64,000 bases of DNA from Dendrocalamus latiflorus (Eukaryota > Streptophyta > Magnoliopsida > Poales > Poaceae): positions 4,692,681-4,756,680 of the forward strand of contig CM029617.1 in assembly GCA_017311315.1 (NCBI GenBank). The letters run 5' to 3'. The translations under genes and the position numbers were made by a program. How positions within the stretch are numbered: position 1 is the first letter of the stretch; the number at the start of each line of letters is the position of its first letter. This document shows, in pieces, positions 11,461 through 22,228 of this stretch. A model generated the notes under the pieces. The model was not told the origin of the DNA and ran no database searches. It worked only from the letters and a program-made list of their open reading frames with translations.

Positions 11461-12660
11461 TCATCCTTCAATGGATCTGCAGTACCCCTCCACCCGCGCC
11501 CCCGCTCGACCTGCGCTGCGCTGCCCCCTCCCTCCGCCTCCCCCGCGCCTCCCCTCCTCCCCCGCGCCTCCTCCGCTCCCTCCGCCTCCCCCACGCCTCC
11601 CCCGCGCCTCCCCTCCCTCCGCCTCCCCCATCCTCCCCCGCGCCTCCCTCCCTCCGCCTCCCCCCTTCCTCCCCGCCCCAGCCTTAACCCTAGCCCCGCT
11701 TCCCCCTCCTCCCCGCGCCGCTCGCCGCCACCCCGCCCGGCGCCTCCTCCCCTGATTTCTCCCTCGCCTCCTCCCCCGCCCTCCGCGCCGCCGCCTCCTC
11801 CCCCGCCATGCGCTCCGCCGCCGCCGCCTCCTCCCCCCGCCCCGCGCCGATGACCAGAGCGACGGTCCACGTGAGGCGGCAGCGGGGTCGGGAGGAAGAC
11901 GGCGGCCGCAACGACCGCGAGCGGCCGGATCGAGCTCGGTGCGAAATTCCCCGATACGGCGGCGGCCCAATCCAGATCGGATCTGGCCCGGAGGCAGCCG
12001 GATCCGTGCGGTGCCAGACCGGCGGCGGCCAGATCCGAGGCGGCGGCGGCCGGATTTGTCAGATCCCAGTGGTGGCTGGTTCTGATAGGATCCGGGGGTG
12101 ACGGAGCGCGGTGGCCTGGATCCGGCGGGAGGTGGCATATGGAGCAGCGACGGTGGGCTTGTCTGGAGACGACGCAGCGGCAGCGTCGTCGAGCAGCCCA
12201 ACAAGATGGCACGGACGCGGTCGACGGCAACGCGAGCGCAGGCGGGCGTGGGCAACGACGGCCGCGTGCGATACAGCGCCGGCGGCCAGGAAGAGGTGGC
12301 CGCCCCCGGGAGAGGAGATCGATCTGCCGCCGCCTCCTCCTCCCCCCGCCCCGCGCCGCCGCCTCCTCCCCCGCTCCTCCGATCCGCCCTCGCCTCCTCC
12401 TTCCTACCCCGCGCTGCCGCCTCCTCCTTCCCACCCCGTCCCCCACCCCCGGATACGCTCTCCGCCGCCTCCTCCGCTCCTCCGCCATCGCCGCCTCCTC
12501 CGCTCCGCCGCCGCCCTCTCCTCCCCCACCCCTCCGCTCCGCCGCCACCTCCTCCTCCCCACACCCCGCTCCGCCGCCTCCTCCTCCCCCCACCCCTCCG
12601 CTCCGCCGCCGTCTCCTCCCCCCACCCCTCCGCTCCGCCGCCGCCTTTCCGTCGATCGGC
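11461..12660. repeat. GC-rich CCTCC/CCGCC minisatellite DNA inside the Helitron
   Basis: This stretch combines C-rich CTCC-CCGCGCC repeats (about 11500-11760) with roughly 30-36-bp imperfect tandem units containing CCCACCCCTCCGCTCCGCC (about 12480-12650). All six frames stay open for long distances, giving proline/arginine- or glycine-rich shadow ORFs with no domains. I regard none as a protein. Part of it (about 11800-12300) could be a captured GC-rich 5' leader or first exon. Confidence 0.7.
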
Positions 12661-12738
12661 TCAGATAAGATTGCTAATTTTTCATTATCATTTGGTATTT
12701 ATTTCTGAGGTATCTTAATGATGGGATTGTTTATGCAG

Positions 12739-13088
12739 GAAAACCATGAAATCTTATTAAGGTGCGTAAAGGAAAATTTAGGGTTCAAGGCTGGCAAACC
12801 AGTTGCTGCATGCATCATCTATAAATGCCTTTTACACTGGCGTGCTTTTGAATCAGAGACGACAGCTATTTTTGATCATGTAATTGACGCCATAAATGAT
12901 GTTCTCAAGGTAAAATCATTTGAAGCCCATATATTTTTCTGTTTGCGCGTGACATTTCATTTGTGGAAAAGTTAAATTGTTTGTAATTTTCTTTTTTGTT
13001 CTTATTCCAGGGGAACGAAACTGATGGAAGATTGCCTTATTGGTTGTCCAATACCTCTGCACTGCCAATGGATATTCCCCATAACTAA
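12739..13088 (+). pseudogene. Myosin XI tail fragment (two exons) in the Helitron
   Basis: Exon 1 (12739-12909, after TTATGCAG and before GTAAAA) encodes ILLRCVKENLGFKAGKPVAA, then CIIYKCLLHWRAFE and SETTAIFDHVIDAIN. This is the start of the myosin XI globular tail (DIL region). Exon 2 (from 13011, after TTATTCCAG) gives GNETDGRLPYWLSNTSAL and then departs from myosin at about 13065 into PMDIPHN and a TAA. Myosin XI is the plant actin-based organelle motor. This piece lacks the motor, IQ and coiled-coil parts and most of the DIL domain, so it cannot function. The intron between the exons is preserved, which argues for DNA-level capture rather than retroposition. Confidence 0.8.
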
Positions 13089-13369
13089 CAATGGTAAGCA
13101 CTTGCAGAAAAATGACATTTAATTAGAGTTTCACCACTTTGGTCTCTGATGTTATCAACAGAAACATAAATCATGCTTGTCCTTTTTAAAAATAGTTTAG
13201 ATGGATGGTGACCAGCTGTAAGTTTGTAAAATAACTGATAAAAAAATTAATTTGCGTGAATGGTCATCTGATGGAGGAGATGTGCATTGCTTAGTTCCAG
13301 AACTTTTAGAAAACTCAACAACCACTTCTCAAAGTTTACTTTTTGGACAAATGTCATGTGTGGTTATAA

Positions 13370-13550
13370 ATACGGAGGCGGAGGGGTGGGGGGAGGAGGA
13401 GGCGGCGGCTGAGCGGGGGAGGAGGAGGAGCGGGGGAGACGGAGGCGGAGGAGGAGCGAGGGTGGAGCGGACCGGGCGGAAATTTCGCGAGTGGGGGGAG
13501 ATCAGAGAGAGGAGAGCGGGACTGCGGAGGAGGCCCACGCGTAGGAGTTG
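13370..13550. repeat. GC-rich inverted copy of the Helitron minisatellite
   Basis: A purine-rich GGAGG/GGCGG block. 13378-13406 is the exact 29-bp reverse complement of 12573-12601, so the myosin fragment sits between two inverted GC-rich arms. Confidence 0.75.
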
Positions 13551-13878
13551 ATTTAAGAGTTGATTTACCGTGGTTCTATATGTAAATTTGTCTAGGAGTG
13601 TTTTTTTATTTCTCTGTTGTTTTGTTTACTGATAATCTTACCTTACGAATTGTAAATAGGATAGGATCATGATTCTTGCAAATGTTTCTGCCGTACAATA
13701 TTATGTTGTCTGTATTGTTTGTGATCAGGGATAGAATGTGTTTACTTTAAATAGGGTAGAAAGTAGAAAATTGTAACTTTAAATATATCTTCTTTAATAA
13801 AACATGTTATCACTATGTTGATATTTTGAACTTTGGATTATGAAACTTGGTCATTTGTGCTTTCTTATGTCATTGCAG

Positions 13879-15026
13879 CAATTGGAGGCCCAACTGGACA
13901 ACAACTAGAACACAATGCACAGATCTTAAATCAAATCTATGCAAATATTTCAAACATGCAGGTACTTCCTATCTCCTATGTTAAATTTCCAGCATTCAGC
14001 TCTGACATAATAATTTCATATGAATAATACTATGCCTTTTGTGATCTATTGGCTGCGGATTGCAGGGCCAGCGAAGTTACGATGTTTTACCTGTGCCTTA
14101 AGTTGTGAATTAGTAATGGTAATAGAACATGTCTAAGAAAAACCTCTATGAAATTTCCTCTATGAAATTTCCTTGGGAAGTGTAGAAGTTTGTATTTTAT
14201 CAATAAAGCAATATCCATTTCAGGATGTTTATAATCTTACATTGGCAAAAGGAGTGCCTATTTGAAATATATGTTTGTTTCATATGAAACTTGTAGGCTT
14301 GTTTTAATTTCATACTGATATAAGAGAAAATTAGACCTGTCATGTTTGTTTGATATTTGTCATGTTAGTAATATTCTATTATCTTGCATCTTTTGCAGGT
14401 ACAGGAGAACTTCTCTCTTTTATGCCAAACTAGGGATAATATACTTGCAGTCCTGAAAGAGTATGTTTCTCCACTTAGCTTCTTCTAAGAGCTTCAAGAA
14501 ACATGAATGCGAATGAATTTCCTAAATACCTGTTCAAATGCATTCGGGCATGCATGTAGAACTTGGGGTGCTTATCACCAAATACAGTACAAAAGCAAAT
14601 GCATCCATACTGCAGATTTTACAGATTGCATAGCATATCAATGTGCTACTGTGCCTGTTGGTTAGGAATATATGTGTTCTTTCAACATCAGAATATTTTT
14701 TCCTTTTAGGATATGATATGCAGTTCTTTTTCCTCCTTGTTATGTCAAGTTCACTTTCTGTAAAATCATTTTAAAGAACAAAACACTTTCTTCTATCATC
14801 TTAAGATACTATATGTAATTTGTTAATAAGTAGCTGTTGCCGTTTTTGAGATATGTTCTTATCCAGTGAAACTGCAATAATGTAACAACTTGATTCTTTT
14901 TTTTTATTCTTTTTCTACAGCAGGATAAGTGATGTTCCTGAAATAATGAAGCAGATGCCACCCCTTCCTGTAAAGTTGAATGAAGATCTGGCCAACTCTA
15001 TGTTGCCAAGGCCTCCACATACATGA
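13879..15026 (+). pseudogene. 3' part of an unidentified conserved plant gene (three exons) in the Helitron
   Basis: Three correctly bordered exons join into one reading frame: 13879-13961 (QQLEHNAQILNQIYANISNM), 14399-14460 (VQENFSLLCQTRDNILAVLK) and 14924-15026 (ISDVPEIMKQMPPLPVKLNE, ending in PPHT and TGA). I recognise this as the style of a conserved plant protein C-terminus but cannot name the family. The first exon may have a one-base lesion: its opening bases in the other frame read QLEAQLD, the expected lead-in to QQLEHN. The third exon has a tandem acceptor (CAGCAG, 14918-14923) that would keep frame either way. The 5' part of the gene is absent. A 3'-UTR-like stretch follows to about 15300. 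Confidence 0.6.
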
Positions 15027-15708
15027 TGTGTGCAGTAGCTGGGCTCGCTTAATCATCTTTGCATGAAGATCAGATTAGAAAGCTGGGCCATTTCGCTTGT
15101 GCAAAATTTCTATAGATACCAGATGCCTGTTTGTGCTGTCCAGATCTTAGATCCGGCCTTGTAACAACTTTCGCTCCTTTATACATTGGTTCTATTTGTT
15201 CAGCTGATCGTAGAAGTTCCATGTACAAAGCTAGCAGTTTCAGTTTCGTAAGTTGGTAACCCCCTAGCCCTTGTAGAAAAAACATAGGGTTAAACTTTTG
15301 TACAGTGAATCAGTGTAAAGAATAGCAGATGTTCTGTTCCAGTTGGTATGTCTAGAATTGGCGTACCATTCAGCAAAGCATAGAAAAATTGTTGGCACGT
15401 GGTATTATACAAAAACTGATATAAACTGTTTTTTATTTCTCCGCTTTAATTTTGTTAATTGCTCGCGAGAAGTTACAAAAGTATCCTCAGTTGTTTGTAA
15501 CTTTGTACACTCCGGTGTTTTTAGTTAAGCGTTGTAAGGTCGTCTGTTGTCTCTACCGTCTATTGAGAGTCTTGCGTTTACTTGTTAGTTTAGAGTTTTT
15601 TTTGTAGTCCAGCACTCCAGGTAAGTTGTATCATGTTAGCATTGTCAGTGCATTGACAGGAAGGGGTCATTTACTCAAGTATTATCATCTCTTGCTTCAA
15701 TTATGCAG

Positions 15709-16402
15709 TGGTTTCTTTGTTGGCTTTGCATAGGTATGCACTAAGATGACTTCATCTTCATTTAGAACCTTACTCTGCAGCATGCTACTGACAATATAAC
15801 TTTTCAGGATTCATCATATTCATTGCTGTTGTTTGGGTTATACAAGAATTTACAACTTTCCATATTCTGAAGTATGTGATTCTGTTCATAGGTGAGAATG
15901 AAGACCCCTTCCGAATATGTTCTTTTCGTTTATTTTGCACTTCGGGAACTCAAATTGTATGGTTGGAAATGTAGTTCTTATGTTTGTTTGTGTGTGACAG
16001 GTGTGATGAATAGCTTATTTTCAGTTTACGGTAAGAAAAAAATGCCTTTCCTTGTAGTTTTATGTTAGAATAAGCAGTGAGTTACCTATTGTACTTCTAA
16101 GTTAAATGTTGTTGAATTATCTAGATATCTATGATGATTTGATATCCTGAAGAGTTCATTCAAGTGATGCTGACAAATTTGCTGAAATCTGCCCTTGTCC
16201 TTGCAATGGTGTTGGATGGGGTGTTATATGGTCAGCTCTGCAATTTCAGTCATTTCCTTGTTTTCATGATATCGTATGAAGATAATGCTGACACTAAAAG
16301 CTTTTGTTTTCACTAACAATCACTGTTCTTTGTTTCAGGGGCTTCACCTCATTTATCTTTCTCTGCGCATCAATATATCTTGGACTGGTTATATTGTCTT
16401 GA
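15709..16402 (+). pseudogene. Peptidase M50B-like membrane protein fragment (five exons) in the Helitron
   Basis: Exons 15709-15733, 15808-15891, 16001-16030, 16125-16230 and 16339-16402 splice with GT/AG borders. They read WFLCWLCIGFIIFIAVVWVI, then FTTFHILKYVILFIG, VMNSLFSVYDIYDDLIS, RVHSSDADKFAEICPCPCNG, VGWGVIWGFTSFIFLC and ASIYLGLVILS. This matches the C-terminal third of the plant peptidase M50B-like family, whose members are polytopic membrane proteins. An in-frame TGA at 16148-16150 replaces the arginine codon (CGA) expected between DLIS and RVHSS, consistent with a C-to-T change at a methylated CpG. The metal-binding N-terminal part is missing. Confidence 0.82.
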
Positions 16403-17143
16403 GGTGATTCTTACGTTTTCATATTGCAATCAGCTGTGTTCTTCTTGTGTTGACATGCTCATTATGTGAGTAATAGCACTGCAATGCAGGATTACAGGAG
16501 GCATTTGCTCTATTATTAGGAAAAACACAAATATAGCATTGCAAGATTTACAGCACTGTAGACATGTAGTCCACTGTGTGAATCATAGCATTGCAAAATA
16601 GTACTTTTCCTTGAGGATAAAAGGGAAAAGATTTTCTAAAGAAAATAGGGGAAAATAGTTTAATTCCCATTCATGTTCCATTCAGAGAATTTCATCCATT
16701 CGGTTGCAGGATTAGGTCCCCATCCTGATTTGGAGCATTGGAGTGGATGAAGTCTTTTGTATCAAACCATCTTCCTTCTACTAATATGCTTCTGGCTGCA
16801 CTGGGTTAGACTGCTGTTCTGAATGGATGCTGCCCTGAGTTGCATGTATTATGTGGAAGCACCATATCATACACATGTGGTCATCTATATTTCAGCGTTC
16901 ATTGACTTGTAGCTGAACTTTTGCCATTTGGATGTCTTCAATTATTTGTAGTGACTGACCAAAATAATCTGATATATATGTCTGACTTTCATTCATAGAT
17001 GGACTTTGTTGCCAGCAGCAACCCAATTATCCAAACAAAATATGTATGGCCATTCAAAAATTGGCTTTGACAGCAGGGAACAAAACATGTATGGCCATTC
17101 AAAAATTCGTTTTGTTGATTTCGTGTGTATCCCTAAAATACCG

Positions 17144-17172
17144 CCGTGGCGTTAGCACGGGTACTATACTAG
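17144..17172 (+). other. Helitron 3' terminus: hairpin plus CTAG
   Basis: Stem CCGTG/CACGG with a 7-nt loop, then GTACTATA, then CTAG, followed by T. The arrangement fits the Helitron 3' consensus of a hairpin shortly before CTRR and insertion before a T. Confidence 0.78.
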
Positions 17173-17502
17173 TAAACCATAGTGGGTCTGACCCTGTGTT
17201 TTCATCCTGCATTCTGCCGCAACCGCAAGCCCGCCTTTCTTTTTTGTGGCGGTAGTAATGCGACCGTGCGTTCTGGTGTCTTTGTTCGGCACACTAAGCA
17301 TGGCGTTCATGGCCCCACCTGTCATGAGTTCGCTCGTTCGGCCCAGGTATCCGCAAATGGGGGCCCTAGTTTGGCCGCGTTGGACTTTAGCCGGGTACTG
17401 TACCAATTGCGGCTCTGGCCCCGTGCGTAATTGTGAACGTGTTTTGTTTTGTCTTTTTTGGTCCCTAAGTTACGTAACACATGTGACCAACGGCCTAAGG
17501 CC

Positions 17503-17795
17503 CTGATCCATATGGCTTCAACTTCTGGCTTCAGTTTATTTTTGTACTATTCATAAATTTCATCTTTTTCTGAACTTTTGACTTTTTTTTTGAGTTTTTT
17601 TACCGGTTCTTTTTTTTCCTCGTATTTGTTTACATTATACGTGATGGGCTAATATGTTTTTTCTATTTTTAAATTTTTTTAAATTTAATTATGGTAAATA
17701 AGCCTCTGTCAGCTACAGTACTTTTTTCAGCCAGCTACAGTATTTTCAACCATAAGCTATGAGGCTTTCAGCCGAACCGATCACCACTCAAATTG
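17503..17795 (-). mobile_element. MITE family A, copy 3
   Basis: Reverse copy, almost colinear with 6410-6702. It starts GATCCATATGGCTTC and ends CAGCCGAACCGATCACC. Similarity is high along the whole length, suggesting these two copies are relatively young or from one subfamily. Confidence 0.68.
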
Positions 17796-17915
17796 CTCGA
17801 ACGATACACGTAGGCTCGCCGCTGCTTGGGAGTGCTGCACTCTTTTGGGACGGTCTCAGGCCTTGTTTTCATTTGGTGTAGCTCGCAATCGTACAGCACG
17901 AGCCGAGATTATGGC

Positions 17916-18200
17916 CCTCTCAAAATGACTTATTTTAAATGGTTTTTGACTAAAAATTATTATAGCTGGCTGAAAAAATACTGTAACTAACGATGACTTA
18001 TTTAACGTAATTAAATTTAAAAATTTTAAAAATAGGAAAAATAGGTTAGCCTGCACAGACAGTACAAACGAATACAGGAAAAATAGAACCGTCAGAAAAG
18101 CTTAAAAAAAATAAAAAATCAGAAAAAAACGAAATTATTGAATACTGGAAAATAAGTCAGAAACTAGAGGTGTAAACGGAAACGAGCAGGCCTATATTCA
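17916..18200 (+). mobile_element. MITE family A, copy 4
   Basis: Forward, more diverged copy. Core order conserved: ACTGTAACTAACGATGACTT, then TTAACGTAATTAAATTTAAA, GGTTAGCCTGCACAGACAGT, AGAACCGTCAGAAAAGCTTA. It faces copy 3 head to head, about 120 bp away. Confidence 0.55.
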
Positions 18201-18262
18201 CGGAACCGAAGTTGCCAGGTTTGTGTGGCACTGCTCATCGAGATCCCTGCGAACGGAAGTAA

Positions 18263-18626
18263 GGGCCTGTTTGGATGGACTATGACTAGTTGTTAGCTAG
18301 GACTAGTTGTTAGCTGACTAGTAGTTAGCTGGCTAAAGATTAGCCCAGTCCTGTTTGGATCCAAGGACTAATAAGTGCTACTATCTCAGTGCAAAGTCTG
18401 TTATACCCCTATGCATGGTGGTCTGGGAGGGTTGGCGTGGGTATCAACGTCTTTTTTCCATCCGGCTGGTCCTTTAGCCCTCATTAGTTGGGTTTGATGG
18501 ACTAGTCGGCTAACAACTAGTTGGGGCTTTGGCTAAACTTTAGCCCACCCATTAGCCCTCCTATTTGGACCCTCAAGGACTAAAGTTTTGCAACTAGTTG
18601 TTAGCTCAAGGGATCTAAACAGGGCC
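18263..18626. mobile_element. Tourist-like MITE, 364 bp, TAA target duplication
   Basis: Inverted ends GGGCCTGTTTGGAT (left) and GGCCCTGTTTAGAT (right, reverse complement), with TAA at 18260-18262 and 18627-18629. The interior is rich in GACTAGTTGTTAGCT motifs in both orientations and would fold extensively. Confidence 0.82.
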
Positions 18627-18629
18627 TAA

Positions 18630-20179
18630 GGTAATCTGCGCCAAAATACAGGGTATGCTCCACTGGTTAGTGTAATTTTTTTCTTTGAAATCAGCTCCAC
18701 TGGTTAGTGGATATGTCACATCGATCTTACCCTGGGATCATTGTTACAGTCCAAAGATTAGGATCGTGATCATGTTGTATCATATAAAACGCAACAGACG
18801 TTATAATAATCTCTAGATCCTCGATTTTCGAGGCATGATCATGTAGTAATCCTATGATCCGCATCGTACCAAAACGAATTGATCCGATCCCGACAACCCC
18901 AACTGCTAACTCTTAATTGAGATCTTATGCCCTATCTAATTTAAGTACGGTTGATGGCTTTTGATTTTCAATTAAAATGATATTACATCGGCTATTTGTT
19001 ACTTTGTTAAGACATTCAATTAAAAAAATTAAAAAGACAGAAAAAAAAGTTATATCTCCCTGTCAATGAAAAGGAAAAGGGGAAAAAGAAAAAAGTAGAA
19101 GAAAAAAACTGCATTAAGAAACTAACATGTTTAAAATGGCTTCTGACTTCTGAAAGCTAGAAATCAGAAACCAAAGTTGTTTAGAATGGGGCTTAGTGTT
19201 GAATTGTGAGGATATGCATACCATCAGTGTTTTTCTAGGATTTCCAAAATATTTTAAAGTGAAAAGTACCCTGAGCTTAGGGGGGTTTTAATTAATTGGA
19301 GTTGATGATTTTTAATTGGCTGGAGTTTTTAGCTAAAATAAAATTGTAATAACTGAAAAAAAAACAACTATTAGAACAAAATTTTAAAAACAGCTTTTGC
19401 AAGGCGGAAACGCGGAGGAGGCGACGGAGGCTTTTGAAAGCGGCTTGGAGAAATCGCTTTTAAAAGCCGACGTGTTTAAATCAGCTTCCGGCTTCTCCAA
19501 ACAGAAACCAAAATTTATTAATCGAAGCTGAAGCCAATTTGAACAATCCTAAAAATACCATGAAATGTTGTCCGGATAGGGTCAACTACTAACAACAAAA
19601 AACTGGCAACGTTGCTAGGCTGAACCAAACTTATCGTTTCCATTTCAATACCGGCCAGAATAGCTAAAATATGCCATACCGCCACCTAACACGGTACATA
19701 ACAGGCTGTGTCCTCTCCTGGCCTCAATTCCGCCCAATCCTAACCGTTCCGGTCATCATTCTGGGCGGAATCAGGCGTTCCAGGAATTTTTCGGTACCAG
19801 TGGAACAAAGAGAAAGGGCGGTTGGTCGCCGGTTGTTGCAGGAGAGGAAGAAGACAAGAGCGGCGGCGGCAGATCTGTCTAATTCATGGAGGAGGAAGAA
19901 CTCACGTGGGGCGACAAGGTAGAACGGAACCGCCAAATGGTCCTACATGGGTTGGATAAGCGTGAAAATAATAAAACATACATATATAATCTCTCTCTAC
20001 ATATATTTATTTATTTACTACACACCGGAGCGATACACCGAAATAACCCAACAGCTAAACCGGAATGCTAGTGGGAATGGAATTAACGAGACTGAGCTTG
20101 AACACAACGCCCCCGCCGTCTCTCGTCTCCCACAAACTAGGCGACAACTATCATGACGTCCGCAAAAAACGCTTGAATG
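18630..20179. other. Intergenic repeat-derived DNA
   Basis: No gene is recognised. About 19260-19550 looks like another decayed hAT-like MITE: GCTTTTAAAAGC-rich, with CGGCTTCTCCAAACAG near the right end. The remaining sequence has no features I can support. Confidence 0.35.
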
Positions 20180-20186
20180 TATAAAC
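20180..20186 (+). promoter_or_regulatory. TATA-like box of the PGDH pseudogene
   Basis: TATAAAC lies 54 bp before the pseudogene's ATG, so the original core promoter may be retained even though the coding region is broken. Confidence 0.45.
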
Positions 20187-20233
20187 CTAATCCCGATTCC
20201 ACTTCACCACTCTCCAAGCGCACACACTACACC

Positions 20234-20548
20234 ATGGCCTTGGCAACGCCGCTTTGCCACCTCCTCACCGCGCCGCCCACGGCCGCTGCCACCACCACGG
20301 CTCCAGAGGCCACCGGAACCCTGACGCAACGCGCCTTCCCACTCCGTCGGGGGCACCTCTGCGCGAGCCTCGCCACGGCGACCAGGGCCGGGGTCGCGGC
20401 GTCGGCCGCGGCGGGGTGGCCGACGATGCTGGTGACGGAGAAGCTGGGGTCCGTGGGGCTGGACTGCTGCGGGCGTTCGCGAACATGGGTTGCGCGTACG
20501 AGCTCATGGCGGAGGAGCTGCGGGCCAAGGTGTCGCTGGTCAACGCGC
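20234..20548 (+). pseudogene. PGDH pseudogene piece 1: transit peptide and N-terminal domain
   Basis: From ATG 20234 an alanine/threonine-rich, acid-poor leader of about 60 residues looks like a chloroplast transit peptide. It is followed by WPTMLVTEKLGSVGLD. Two bases appear lost near 20462, because LLRAFANMGCAYELMAEEL and RAKVSLVNALVV continue in another frame. Similarity ends at about 20548. Confidence 0.82.
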
Positions 20549-20936
20549 TGGTGGTAGAGAGAGCTATACGTGTGAGAGGTGATGAGTAAAAAAATGAGTG
20601 AATCTGTTCTTATACCTCTTGAGGATTTATATGTTGCAATAGTTCAACATTACTTATGAAAAAGGAAAAAAGTACAATTTATAAGTATGAGAAAGTCTTT
20701 TGGATTAGTTTTTTAGGGGAGAAACCCTAATACCACTTATAAGGTTGTTGATTGAGAGGTTTACTTACGGATAGCCTATGGATTTAGATGCACAGGGTGT
20801 GCAGCTTATTTAAGACCCTAACCGGGTGGGGTTCCAGGGTTCAGATTCAACAGTAATATCAGAGTTTAGGTTCCCAACAGCTCCTTACTCCACCCATTAG
20901 ACTAGTCTTTTGGAGAAGAAAAATCAATACAACTTA

Positions 20937-21212
20937 AGGCATCTGTAGTGTATGAAAATAGAGGGTCTTAAGCCATCTTAAGGTCAACCTTATACATTAC
21001 AGAGGTGACCTTAAGCAGGCTATAAGCAAAAAAGTCTTAAGGCTGGTCCTTAAGCTAAAGACCTGGCCACAAGAATTAAAATACAATTTTTCTTTATCTG
21101 TCGAGTGAGACCGTCTTAAGACCCCTTGGGTTATATATATTATGGAGTCGACCTTAAGGTTTAGATGGGACCCACCTTAAAGCCCTTTGAATTATATACA
21201 CTATGGATGCCC
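20937..21212. mobile_element. Tourist-like MITE, 276 bp, TTA target duplication
   Basis: Ends AGGCATCTGTAGTGTAT and (reverse complement) GGGCATCCATAGTGTAT, flanked by TTA at 20934-20936 and 21213-21215. The interior is rich in CTTAAG and ACCTTAAGG. It lies in the gap of the PGDH pseudogene. Confidence 0.8.
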
Positions 21213-22228
21213 TTATAAGATTTGGGGACCGGGAGTAAATCCGGTTGGATCTGGCAAGGTGCCAAGGTCCAAATTCAATATTATATATATGGATGGAGGA
21301 GAATAGGGATTTTCTGTCTGACCCCTTAATAATTGTAAAGGGTAAAAACATATCAGTATATTTCTTTAGACCAGTCATACTATGCTATTGTGTTTATTTC
21401 ACAGCTCACTAGCTAATTTAATGGTACAAGGGGCTGGGCACCCTCACAATAGCGTGATCTCGAGGAAAAAAACCTGTGCATGTGCTTTTATTACTGGCAA
21501 CAACAATAGCGCGATTAAGTGAAAAGTGAATATATGTTTTGGCTGCAGTATCATCTCACATGGGCTGTGTTTGCTTAAGGAACAAAGTAGTCCATACTGA
21601 TAAATGATAATTGCAGCACAAAATGCTAGATCAAGTGTTAATTTTGTGATGTTGCCAATTGTCATAGTACAAAAATATCAATAGTTTACAGATGATATAA
21701 TTTGTGTGCTGCTATTATGCTGTAACGGCAGCTTTTAAGTGTATTGAAGCGCAATGGAGTTTTATGATATCTTGTCAAGACCCATTTTGTCCATATCTGC
21801 GATTATGTTCTGTTCCCTTTTTATTGGGATGAGTAAAAAAATCCTACTTCCAACATGGAAATTTGTTCGCGTCTTCTTAATAATCAACAAAAACTTTATC
21901 AAGCAGTTAGCTGCTTTTGACTTTACCAACATGTGATCCTGTCTCGTACTCTTATGAGTCACCTAACAGTTTTTTTTTGTTGTTGCTCTATGGGGTATAT
22001 GATTGTTGCGATTTCTTTTTATTGTTGCTAGATTTCAGGCACGTCATCTTCCATTAGTAAATTGAAATTCAAGAATAAACTGTATAAATTTGAGTCAGTC
22101 CCAGCAAGAAACATGCATTGTTGGGTTCAGAACATCTCTATCTATCAACATCACAAGTTTGCAACAGAAACATTTCAACTGATATAAAACGCTTATGTAA
22201 CAGTGGTGATATATCATTGCGTTGTACT

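Larger units (their letters stand above)
11280..17172 (+). mobile_element. Non-autonomous Helitron with captured gene fragments
   Basis: The right end has the Helitron 3' signature: a short hairpin (CCGTG at 17144-17148, CACGG at 17156-17160, 7-nt loop), eight bases, then CTAG (17169-17172) followed by T. The proposed left end, TCTAAACTAATAATC at 11280 preceded by A, resembles grass Helitron 5' ends (TC start, ACTA..AA) but is the weaker call. Between them lie same-strand pieces of at least three unrelated genes with introns still in place. Helitrons in grasses are known for this, and other element classes would usually leave target duplications. No RepHel (Rep/helicase) protein is visible, so it is non-autonomous. 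A 21-bp repeat (ATGTATGGCCATTCAAAAAT core) occurs at about 17042 and 17088, just inside the 3' end. Confidence 0.72.

Noticed and set aside
11427..12718. Long overlapping Gly/Arg- or Pro-rich ORFs on both strands
   Set aside because: All frames are open because the DNA is CCTCC/CCGCC repeat. There is no domain, no conserved start and no codon-specific pattern.
20177..20589. The 126-aa and 111-aa ORFs as two separate small proteins
   Set aside because: They are the two halves of the first PGDH exon, split by a frameshift near 20462.
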